From Gimesia aquarii (GTDB lineage: Bacteria > Planctomycetota > Planctomycetia > Planctomycetales > Planctomycetaceae), in the NCBI RefSeq assembly GCF_007748175.1, contig NZ_CP037422.1, positions 4,086,327-4,150,326 of the forward strand: a stretch of DNA of 64,000 nucleotides. Reading direction: 5' to 3'. Positions 56,523 through 64,000 of this stretch are shown in pieces. The translations under genes were made by a program, and so were the position numbers. Below the pieces are notes generated by a model, which was not told where the DNA came from, did no database searches, and was given only the letters and a program-made list of their open reading frames with translations. Each line of letters starts with the position of its first letter. Position 1 is the first letter of the stretch.

Positions 56523-56547
56523 TAAAAAAGGAAACTATGATTTCCTT
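56523..56547 (-). terminator. Rho-independent terminator of the GH42-like gene
   Basis: On the minus strand AAGGAAA and TTTCCTT form a 7-bp stem with a 6-base loop, immediately followed by a run of Ts (TTTTAAT). The stem overlaps the stop codon of the GH42-like gene. The stem is AT-rich, so efficiency may be modest. Confidence 0.5.
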
Positions 56548-58804
56548 AAGGTTTAATCGTCACTTCCAACACGATTGCTTCGCTACCGGGCAACTCGAGT
56601 TGCAATGGAAATTTGGTTCCCAAAGATTTACCTGTGCGAAGATTTCGACACCCAGAGATTGGCAAAGTTGTTCCAATACGGAGCGGAATGTTCTGTGAAG
56701 ACAAAGCGATACCACTGCCCGGTCCATCGACACTAGCCTGACGTGTGGGATTCGCAACAATGGCCCAAATTTCTGTTTGGTCTTTGGTTCGATAACGTAA
56801 CAATTCAACGCCATGCTCCTGTTGATCTTCTCGAGTGACCCGCACAGGCTCCTGAATCTCCTGTTTGGCAATCCAGTCACCAATCCATTTTCGCCAGTGA
56901 TTACCGAAGTTGGCTCCGCGCAAAGATTGATCAAAATAGCCAGTGGGAGAAAGATTCAAATAAAGCGTGCGTCCACTACCAAATTGATGTTCAAGACGAG
57001 TTCCGGAAAGACTTCGTTCGACAATTGGCATATTAGAATCGAGCAGGCAGTTTTCTTGAGGCAAACGTTCTGCAAAAGGTCGGCGATAGCGCTCACCATC
57101 TACTTCGAATCGTCGATTTCCATCAAACCAACCCGACTTTGATAGACGGTTGAGTCCGAAGAGTTGATCCAGGGGAGGAGTCAGATATCCACTTCCGTGT
57201 TGATCGGTTATTGCAGGAGCATAATCTGCGATGACAGCACCTCCACTCTTGACGAATGCTTTGATCGCCTGACATTCTTCACTACTCAGGGCAAACGCTT
57301 GAGGTAAAATCAAAAGTTTGATTCCCCTGTTTTGCAGCTCACCGGCGCATAGTTCCTGTGAATCGATCCAACGTGGTTGATGTCCCAGGTCTTCGAGAAG
57401 ACGTGTCCAGGCGACACGATTCTTTCCACTCGATAAGCAAGAATTGTCTAGACTGGATGAACGCCTCGGCCAGGTTTTTCCGTGGGTCGTCGCATCAATG
57501 GCCCAACCAACCTGGATACTCGGATGAGAATAGAGCAACGCAATTGGGGAAAAAACGGGTTGGGTTTGTGGCGCGGCTAAAACCTGCAAGGAATCTGCCT
57601 GGACCGCGGCAAATGTGTTACTTAGCTTCTCAACCGCAGGATTGATTTTCCCAGCATTAAACCAAGGCTTGCCTCCCGAGTCGGGCCAGGCAATCACTCC
57701 ACGGTTGCCATGAGCCAGATAGTACCACAAAAACCATTGATCACGGGCTAGATCGACAGAAGCAAAATAGGTTTGCATCTGATACCGCCGTGGCGTATCA
57801 GCCCAAAAGCTGCGTAAAAGTTCGTTTGTACCACCAATGTCATATGCTTCCATCCATTGCACGGAATGGCGCAGCAGGCTGTAGTCAAATCCGCCATACG
57901 CCGAGGGTTGTTGTCCACCCACCACACCAATCGGTACTGTGGGAGCATGGCTGCGGGCATGTTGGACCGCTGCAGCAAAGGTTTCTGCCTGCATCTGATC
58001 CATAAAAGTTCTAAAGTCAAGCCAGGGTGCCAGTCGCCATTTGCTCGGTGGTAAATTTTTGAGCTGCTGTCGAACTTTCTCATAGGTCACCGGCTGAGCA
58101 GAGGCAAGTTTTGCTGATTCAGATACCGCTGGTAACTGCCATGCACGTTGCCAGGCTGAATTGGAAGAATACTGAGATTTCAACCATTTGCGAAACGCGG
58201 CAATGGCTTGAGGTGAATAATCGACTTCCAACGGCGAATTAAAACTGCCTAACGAGACTTCATCATCTAATGCGATGGCGGCAACGGGACCATTCAGAAT
58301 GGGTGGTATGTTTGCATCAAGCCGCCGAGTCAACTCCTGGAAAGTTTTGGGATCGGCAAAAGACCAGGGTCGCGGTGAGGGTGCGCCTGATTTCGGAATT
58401 GAACTGAGTCCAGAACGTGGTGTCAGATGCAAGATCCCCTTACCGGCGGCATGATCGACATAATACGGCCACTCCTGTTGGGCTCCCCACGCTGCAAGTT
58501 TTTGCTTGCCTTCACCATAATCAATGTGCCAACCGTTGAGATGAATTTTTTTGTAAAGATCTCTATCGTTCGTGGCACGTGTTTTGTACTGCCAAACCAG
58601 GATAAGAAAATTATATTGCTCATCAAATTTTCGATTCTGTGGTATGGAAACATGAGTAATTTGATTCTGATTCAACCAATGATTGAGATGATGTGACCAA
58701 TCGTTTTCTGCAAATGCGAAAGATGGAGAAAACCAACAAGCCAAAACCGCGATGATACTTACCGTTCTCCTGAATTGGAGAATCATGATTTGAGAATCTA
58801 ACAT
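56546..58804 (-). CDS. exported GH42-like beta-galactosidase family protein
   Basis: Predicted 752-residue secreted glycosidase-like protein. Signal peptide about 1-32 ending FAFAE. The TIM-barrel part has AIALDDEVSLGSF, whose Glu182 falls at the acid/base position of GH42 enzymes (WQxDNE pattern), followed by FRKWLKSQYSSNSAWQRAWQ, a GH42 hallmark. A middle region about 400-600 resembles the GATase-like trimerisation domain (ALLYSHPSIQVGWAID, GIKLLILPQAFALSSEE, FVKSGGAVIADY). A C-terminal beta domain ends the protein. GH42 enzymes cleave terminal beta-galactosides; here the substrate is probably a marine glycan but is not known. AAGG lies about 9 bases before the ATG. Converges with the redox fusion gene. 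Confidence 0.72.
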   Translation of the reverse strand: MLDSQIMILQFRRTVSIIAVLACWFSPSFAFAENDWSHHLNHWLNQNQITHVSIPQNRKFDEQYNFLILVWQYKTRATNDRDLYKKIHLNGWHIDYGEGKQKLAAWGAQQEWPYYVDHAAGKGILHLTPRSGLSSIPKSGAPSPRPWSFADPKTFQELTRRLDANIPPILNGPVAAIALDDEVSLGSFNSPLEVDYSPQAIAAFRKWLKSQYSSNSAWQRAWQLPAVSESAKLASAQPVTYEKVRQQLKNLPPSKWRLAPWLDFRTFMDQMQAETFAAAVQHARSHAPTVPIGVVGGQQPSAYGGFDYSLLRHSVQWMEAYDIGGTNELLRSFWADTPRRYQMQTYFASVDLARDQWFLWYYLAHGNRGVIAWPDSGGKPWFNAGKINPAVEKLSNTFAAVQADSLQVLAAPQTQPVFSPIALLYSHPSIQVGWAIDATTHGKTWPRRSSSLDNSCLSSGKNRVAWTRLLEDLGHQPRWIDSQELCAGELQNRGIKLLILPQAFALSSEECQAIKAFVKSGGAVIADYAPAITDQHGSGYLTPPLDQLFGLNRLSKSGWFDGNRRFEVDGERYRRPFAERLPQENCLLDSNMPIVERSLSGTRLEHQFGSGRTLYLNLSPTGYFDQSLRGANFGNHWRKWIGDWIAKQEIQEPVRVTREDQQEHGVELLRYRTKDQTEIWAIVANPTRQASVDGPGSGIALSSQNIPLRIGTTLPISGCRNLRTGKSLGTKFPLQLELPGSEAIVLEVTIKP

Positions 58805-59186
58805 AGCTACTACCTTTGTGGAATTAAATTATCACGTGAGACTCTCTCACAAGTATCAAAACATTCTAACATTTGATTTTATGTAGTGCCCCGCAGTGGT
58901 AAAGTCTGAAAATCACATATTTTGGGTTGTTTGCAGAAGACTGTTTTCGAGAGAGTTACTCTCTGGACACGTAAACCAAAAGTGGAAGTAATCGGAATAC
59001 TTGAATCATAGTTGTGTATTTATTACAGAAATCTGCTCTCTGCGGCCGATATGAAGTATTAGGCGGATTTTATCGGTCAAGTAAAGCTGAAAAAACACCC
59101 TCAGCTCTATCACAACTACACTCAGTGAATGAATAAATTGCCCTGAATCGGGGGGGGTGACATAACGTACTATTCAAGGAACGAAT
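58805..59186. other. divergent intergenic region with an eight-base G tract
   Basis: No gene is seen. A run of eight G residues (59150-59157) lies 29 bp upstream of the cytochrome gene start, in its probable promoter or leader. No other structure is recognised. Confidence 0.5.
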
Positions 59187-59687
59187 ATGATGCATCGATG
59201 GTTATTGGTAACAGGAATCGCTCTTTTCGTATTTGGAGCCGCATTCGCATCAGGAGAAAATCGTGAGTCGGAACCAGATCAAGGTGACCAACAATCAGCT
59301 CTGATGCTTGCCAAGCTTGCCAGCACTCAGAAAATCACCAATGGATTAGTCACCAAAGATTTTGAACAAATTCTCCGTGGTGCCAATGAATTGGACCGCA
59401 TCTGTAGTGCCACCGCCTGGGCTTCACACAGCGATCGCATTTATGCCCACCATCGTACTGAACTACGCCGACAGTCACAAAAACTTGCAAAAATGGCCAA
59501 GGAAGAAAATCTCGACGGAGCCGCTTTTACATACATGCAATCACTGACAACGTGTATCAGCTGCCATGAATACTGCCGTGATGTTCTGAAAATCGCTGAC
59601 GAGTCAGAAATAAAGCTGAAAGTGGTACCGATCCCCGTCAATGTACAGGAAGCTGATGCAGCAAAGAAAAAAACAAACCGTCGTTAA
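59187..59687 (+). CDS. exported monohaem cytochrome, cytochrome c'-like
   Basis: Predicted 166-residue periplasmic haem protein. Signal peptide about 1-21 (LLVTGIALFVFGAAFA), then four amphipathic helices and a single haem-binding motif near the C-terminus, CISCH (Cys123, Cys126, His127). A mostly helical protein with a C-terminal haem site is the cytochrome c' / c556 arrangement. Those proteins bind NO or transfer electrons. The C-terminal tail after the haem is longer than usual and basic. AAGGA lies about 6 bases before the ATG; a second ATG follows at once. No neighbour suggests a specific pathway. Confidence 0.75.
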   Translation: MMHRWLLVTGIALFVFGAAFASGENRESEPDQGDQQSALMLAKLASTQKITNGLVTKDFEQILRGANELDRICSATAWASHSDRIYAHHRTELRRQSQKLAKMAKEENLDGAAFTYMQSLTTCISCHEYCRDVLKIADESEIKLKVVPIPVNVQEADAAKKKTNRR

Positions 59688-60084
59688 GCATCTGAAAATA
59701 GCTTTAATTGAACGCCTCTCACTTACTGTATCCGCCGCTCAGACTCTGTTGAATCAAATGTAGAATAACTCTTCAGATCAAATTCCATTCTGAATTTACA
59801 GCAAGCCTTTTCAAACATTCCCTTTTTGTAGCCTGCGCTTGAGAGCACCATAATCTTCTCGCTTCTATTCGCTTAAAATACACATTCACTCTGGCTAAAC
59901 AGGATATGTGAGCTCCGCAGGATTCTAGGTGACACGAACCACCAGATATCATCATGTAGATTTTATCTACACTTCATTAATGCTTTATCTTTGTGCCCGC
60001 TGGTGCGCCGAATGCATATAAATCACGTTGATTAGATTAAGATATCGATAGGATACAGTTTTTTCGCGCTGGAGGCGGAATGGA
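59688..60084. other. intergenic region before the P-type ATPase gene
   Basis: About 400 bp without a recognisable gene or repeat. The only clear signal is the ribosome binding site GGAGG at 60070-60074, 10 bases before the ATPase start. Confidence 0.5.
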
Positions 60085-62868
60085 ATGAGTCTGAATGACT
60101 CAGTACGGACGTTGAGTGAAGGATGCAGCATGGAGACACTAATCAAAAAGCACTTACATCATGTTTCAGTAGACGAAGCCGTTCAATTACTGGATGTAGA
60201 TTCGCAAAAAGGCCTGGACGAATTTGAAATTGAGGCACGTCAAAAACGTTTTGGTCCCAACACAATCCCCACACAGACTGGTTCGGGCCCTTTAAAGCGA
60301 TTACTACTACAGTTTCATCAACCACTGGTATACATCCTAATTGCAGCAGGCACCATCACCGGGTTGTTACAGGAGTGGGTTGATTCCGGAGTCATTTTTG
60401 GTGTCGTACTGGTGAATGCTTTGATTGGATATTTACAGGAGTCCAAAGCAGCCAAGGCACTGGAAGCTCTCGCCAATACAGTCACGACAGATGCAACCGT
60501 TGTTCGGGCCGGTAAAACACGCAATGTACCATCCACAGAGCTTGTTCCAGGCGATATAGTGCTCTTGCAATCTGGTGATAAGGTCCCCGCGGACTTAAGA
60601 CTGATTGAGACACGCGACTTACAGATTGACGAATCGGCGTTGACGGGAGAATCGGTACCCGTCGAGAAACACTCTCAGGTGTATCAACCGGACACACCGC
60701 TCGCCGAGCGTCAAAATATGGCGTATTCTTCAACCCTTGTCACTTATGGCCAGGGACGAGGTGTGATATTCGCGACTGGAAGCCATACCGAAGTCGGCCG
60801 CATTTCCGAATTGATTTCAGAGGCCGACATTTTACAAACTCCTCTGACCCGAAAGGTAACCTGGTTCAGCCAGGTGCTGTTAGTGGTGATTCTCATCCTG
60901 GCTGCCATCACGTTTGGGATTGGAGTATTACGGGGTGAATCTGCCTACGTCATGTTTATGGCCGCTGTGGCATTAGCGGTAGGAGCAATTCCCGAGGGAC
61001 TGCCCGCGGCAGTCACCATCACTTTGGCAATTGGTGTAGCGCGAATGGCACGACGTCGGGCCATTATTCGTCGGCTACCAGCGGTTGAAACGCTGGGAAG
61101 TACCACAATTATTTGCTCGGATAAAACAGGAACGCTGACCGAAAACCAGATGACAGTCCGAGCGATCTGGGCAGGAGGCGAACAATATAAAGTGACCGGT
61201 GTGGGCTATGCCGCTTCAGGAACCATTCACGTTAGTGGAAATGAGTCTAACCATGACTTGAATGTCGCGGCGCGCGAGTGTCTGCTAGCAGGACTCTTAT
61301 GCAACGATTCAAGATTGGTCAAAAAGGAGGCACGTTGGGAAGTCCAAGGCGATCCAACAGAAGGCGCTCTGCTGACCTCCGCTGCCAAAGCCGGCTTAGA
61401 CAACGACGAACTAATAACTGGAATACCTCGAATCGATGTCATTCCGTTCGAATCTGAATACCAATACATGGCCACACTTCATGAAATGGGAACAGAGTCA
61501 CCAGGACGCATCTATGTCAAAGGGGCTATGGAGGTCATCTTGTCAAAGTGTACCTCGGCTTTAAATGCCTCTGGTGAATGCGTTCCACTTCCGCTTGAGA
61601 AAATTAAACATGAGTTCGATCAATTAGCTACCCAAGGTTTGCGCGTGCTTGCATTTGCGCGAGGTGAGATTGAACGTGGCACACCCGACACTAATCGACT
61701 GTCTCATGCGAATGTGAGTAACTTAACGTTTCTGGGACTTCAAGGAATGATCGACCCGCCTCGGGCTGAAGCGATTGCTGCAGTAAAAGCATGTCAGACA
61801 GCTGGTGTCCGCGTAAAGATGATTACCGGCGATCATGCTTTGACTGCTGCCGCGATCGCCCAACAAGTCGGTTTGGATGGCATGGCGACACAAAGTGATA
61901 CTCCTCCCAAGGTCGTTTCGGGGAAAGAGCTAACTAAAATCTCCGATCGGGATCTGATCAATGTTGCAGAAACCAGTGCGGTATTTGCGCGCGTGACTCC
62001 AGAAGAAAAACTGCGTTTGGTCCGTGCACTTCAAGCTCAGAAACAGATCGTGGCAATGACAGGAGATGGGGTAAATGACGCACCAGCACTGAAACAGGCA
62101 GATATTGGAGTCGCGATGGGCGTAGGTGGCACGGAAGTCGCAAAAGAAGCTGCCGATATGGTTTTGACAGATGATAATTTCGCATCCATCGAAGCTGCCG
62201 TTGAAGAAGGACGTGGTGTGTTTGACAACCTGACAAAATTTATCGTCTGGACATTACCAACAAATCTGGGGGAAGGTTTAGTGATTCTGGCAGCAGTTTT
62301 TCTGGGAGTCACTTTACCAATCCTGCCCGTTCAGATTCTGTGGATCAATATGACAACAGCGGTTTTATTGGGTTTGATGCTGGCATTTGAACCCAAAGAA
62401 GAAGATATCATGCAACGTCCGCCTCGAGATCCTGATACCCCCTTGCTCACTAGAGATCTCATCGGGCGCATTTTTCTGGTCGGAACTTTACTGCTAGTCG
62501 GCGCATTTGGACTGTTTGAGTGGGCTTTGTTAAGTGGTTCAAGTATTGAAGAGGCACGGACCATTGCCGTGAATGTCTTTGTCATGGTCGAACTTTTCTA
62601 TCTGTTCAATTGCCGCAGTCTGACAAGATCGATGTTCCAACTCGGTCTGCTTAGTAATCTCTGGGTTGTTGGTGGAGCGGCCATCATGATCGTGCTGCAA
62701 TTGCTTTACACTTATGCCCCCTCCATGAACCGCCTCTTTCACAGTACTCCTATCGGCTGGAACTGGTGGGGTTGGATTCTAGCCGTTGGTATTACCGCAT
62801 ACTGTGTCGTTGGTTTTGAAAAATGGATACGCCGTCGGCAAACGTCACTGACATCGAAGGAAAACTAA
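60085..62868 (+). CDS. P2-type cation-transporting ATPase
   Basis: Predicted 927-residue membrane pump that couples ATP hydrolysis to cation transport. An N-terminal cation-ATPase domain with [20 protein letters not shown] is followed by paired helices and the actuator loop with LTGES. The phosphorylation motif SDKTGTLT has Asp346; the hinge [17 protein letters not shown] is present, and six C-terminal helices follow. Helix M4 has AIPEGLP (Glu304), as in Ca2+-ATPases. Helix M6 reads WINMTTAV: Asn755 and Thr758 match SERCA Asn796 and Thr799, but the site Asp (SERCA Asp800) is Ala759. Calcium specificity is therefore doubtful, and another cation is possible. GGAGG upstream supports the ATG at 60085. 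Confidence 0.9.
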   Translation: MSLNDSVRTLSEGCSMETLIKKHLHHVSVDEAVQLLDVDSQKGLDEFEIEARQKRFGPNTIPTQTGSGPLKRLLLQFHQPLVYILIAAGTITGLLQEWVDSGVIFGVVLVNALIGYLQESKAAKALEALANTVTTDATVVRAGKTRNVPSTELVPGDIVLLQSGDKVPADLRLIETRDLQIDESALTGESVPVEKHSQVYQPDTPLAERQNMAYSSTLVTYGQGRGVIFATGSHTEVGRISELISEADILQTPLTRKVTWFSQVLLVVILILAAITFGIGVLRGESAYVMFMAAVALAVGAIPEGLPAAVTITLAIGVARMARRRAIIRRLPAVETLGSTTIICSDKTGTLTENQMTVRAIWAGGEQYKVTGVGYAASGTIHVSGNESNHDLNVAARECLLAGLLCNDSRLVKKEARWEVQGDPTEGALLTSAAKAGLDNDELITGIPRIDVIPFESEYQYMATLHEMGTESPGRIYVKGAMEVILSKCTSALNASGECVPLPLEKIKHEFDQLATQGLRVLAFARGEIERGTPDTNRLSHANVSNLTFLGLQGMIDPPRAEAIAAVKACQTAGVRVKMITGDHALTAAAIAQQVGLDGMATQSDTPPKVVSGKELTKISDRDLINVAETSAVFARVTPEEKLRLVRALQAQKQIVAMTGDGVNDAPALKQADIGVAMGVGGTEVAKEAADMVLTDDNFASIEAAVEEGRGVFDNLTKFIVWTLPTNLGEGLVILAAVFLGVTLPILPVQILWINMTTAVLLGLMLAFEPKEEDIMQRPPRDPDTPLLTRDLIGRIFLVGTLLLVGAFGLFEWALLSGSSIEEARTIAVNVFVMVELFYLFNCRSLTRSMFQLGLLSNLWVVGGAAIMIVLQLLYTYAPSMNRLFHSTPIGWNWWGWILAVGITAYCVVGFEKWIRRRQTSLTSKEN

Positions 62869-62960
62869 AAAAGCTACTTGACAAAACAATTCGACTAGAC
62901 ATGTCTCCATTGTAAATGCCGAAACTCAAAAGCATCTTGTCAGAACCAGGAGCGCTTATC

Positions 62961-64000
62961 ATGGAACTTAAGAACTTAAATCAACATATTCGTAGTTTAA
63001 TTTCGCTCTCTGCTACAGAGGCTCCAGTCATCAGTTGCTATCAGTCGCTGGTCAACAGGCGTCTTAAAGACAGAAATATTTTTGTTGAACGAATACGAAC
63101 CCTACAACACAGATTGAGTGGTTCTGAACGAGAAGACTTTGATACGGCTCTCGCTCAAATCCAGCGATATCTCGATACGGAATTATTACCGGATGCACAA
63201 GGGATTGCAATTTTCTGTCGATCCGGTAAGGAGCCTTTTTTCCTACCAATGCAATTCCGGGTCCCACTCCCAAATTGGATCGCTGTTGACAATGTTCCTA
63301 ATATTTACCACTTAATCGAACTGAAAGATACCTATCATCGCTACATCGTGATGATTGCCACCGAAGAAAGTGTCCGCATACTGCAAGTGAATCTGGGAAG
63401 TATCACAGCACAAATGTGGAACGAAAGACCAGAGTTGCGTAAGCGAGTCGGACGCGAATGGACCAAAGCACATTTTCAAAGATATTTGAAGGAACGCAAA
63501 CGCAAGTTTCTCAAAGAATCGATTGCATTACTTGATAAGTTGATGGTGGCAGGTGATTATTCGCACTTAATTCTTGCAGGAAATACGAATGTCGTGTCTC
63601 AAATAAAAAATGAACTGCCTAAACACTTAATGGAACGTGTAATTGATAGCGTGACTGCATCCGGTTCTACACCTCTGAAAGATGTTGTGGAGAGTACACT
63701 TGCCGCTTTTGTCGAAGCGGAAGAACAGGAATCGCGAGCAAAAGTTAGGGATTTGCTCAGTCAACTCCGCACAGGTGGATTGGCAGTCGCAGGAACCGGC
63801 CCCAGCTATCGCGCGTTGTGCCTTGGGCAAGTGGATGTTCTGGTTTTGCATAAAGATTATCAACCAGGGATGGTTTGGTTATGCAATCAATGCTTTAATC
63901 TCGATCTTGATTCCGTACAACCCGAATCATGCCCTGAATGTGGTTCACGGACGTTTCGCAAGGTTGATATTAAAGAGAAAATGGTCAGTCTGGCAGAAGA
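62961..64000 (+). CDS. eRF1-like (baeRF family) protein, 3' truncated by window end
   Basis: Open frame from an ATG at 62961 (CAGGAG about 9 bases upstream) to the window end without a stop; about 346 residues are visible. The sequence shows an N-terminal domain with FVERIRTLQHRLSG and a middle domain with YRYIVMIATEESVRI-like strands (HRYIVMIATEESVRILQV). A central LILAGNTNVVSQIKNELPKH follows, then a C-terminal zinc ribbon with Cys308, Cys311, Cys324 and Cys327. The pattern fits bacterial/archaeal eRF1-like (baeRF/Vms1-related) proteins, thought to act on ribosomes, for example in peptidyl-tRNA release or hibernation. It follows the P-type ATPase by 92 bp on the same strand; whether this is functional linkage is unknown. 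Confidence 0.7.
   Translation, partial: MELKNLNQHIRSLISLSATEAPVISCYQSLVNRRLKDRNIFVERIRTLQHRLSGSEREDFDTALAQIQRYLDTELLPDAQGIAIFCRSGKEPFFLPMQFRVPLPNWIAVDNVPNIYHLIELKDTYHRYIVMIATEESVRILQVNLGSITAQMWNERPELRKRVGREWTKAHFQRYLKERKRKFLKESIALLDKLMVAGDYSHLILAGNTNVVSQIKNELPKHLMERVIDSVTASGSTPLKDVVESTLAAFVEAEEQESRAKVRDLLSQLRTGGLAVAGTGPSYRALCLGQVDVLVLHKDYQPGMVWLCNQCFNLDLDSVQPESCPECGSRTFRKVDIKEKMVSLAE

Noticed and set aside
1-64000. CRISPR arrays, insertion sequences, prophage genes, tRNA or rRNA genes
   Set aside because: No regularly spaced direct repeats, transposase or phage proteins, and no recognisable RNA gene were seen by reading. A tRNA or Rfam covariance search was not possible here.

Overview
The window looks like chromosomal DNA of a marine planctomycete (Planctomycetota, order Planctomycetales; a Gimesia-like organism is my best guess, not proven). 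The reasons are lineage-typical families: a DUF1559 pseudopilin-like protein, two PSCyt1/DUF1549/DUF1553 proteins each paired with a DUF1501 protein, an ECF sigma factor followed by a FecR/LamG protein, a giant PVC-type haem-binding dehydrogenase, TPR/FG-GAP/ASPIC proteins and a sulfatase. I recognised no rRNA, tRNA, insertion sequence, prophage or CRISPR array.

Layout. (A) 43-7767, minus strand: a DUF1559 protein, a small lipoprotein and two tandem TPR + FG-GAP + ASPIC/UnbV paralogues, closely packed or translationally coupled. (B) 8414-14263: a polytopic GT-C-like membrane protein, an exported sulfatase and an exported S15-type serine hydrolase. (C) 14319-25682, minus: two DUF1549/DUF1553 + DUF1501 cassettes; the second is headed by an ECF sigma factor and a membrane FecR-LamG protein. 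(D) 26094-27263: a Tat-exported, agarase-like TIM-barrel protein that lacks obvious catalytic glutamates. (E) 27330-47417, minus: a co-directional biosynthetic cluster of phenylalanine ammonia-lyase, AMP-ligase-ACP didomain, 2.7k-residue type I PKS, two flavin-dependent halogenase-like proteins, and an RND pump with its adaptor. (F) 47754-52971, minus: a LacI-family regulator followed by a 1368-aa PVC-type dehydrogenase/cytochrome protein. (G) 53491-56447, plus: a diadenylate-cyclase-like protein followed by a cyclic-nucleotide-binding-domain/thioredoxin-reductase-like fusion. (H) 56546 to the end: a GH42-like glycosidase, a cytochrome c'-like protein, a P2-type cation ATPase, and an eRF1-like (baeRF) gene cut by the window edge.

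Region E is the most striking system. Sequence motifs support this route: Phe -> cinnamate (PAL with the Phe-Leu selectivity pair) -> cinnamoyl-ACP (ligase-ACP) -> extension, ketoreduction and dehydration on one complete KS-AT-DH-KR-ACP module, giving a phenyl-diene or phenyl-polyene if the module is used iteratively. Oxidation or halogenation by the paired FAD enzymes and export by the RND system would follow. The PKS carries a second, C-terminal KS-AT in which the KS nucleophile Cys is Ser, the AT nucleophile Ser is Gly, and the AT His region is deleted. This pseudo-module has no ACP or thioesterase after it. Region G is the second most interesting: a likely c-di-AMP synthase sits 32 bp upstream of a nucleotide-sensor redox flavoprotein, and LacI-type palindromes lie in the shared upstream region.
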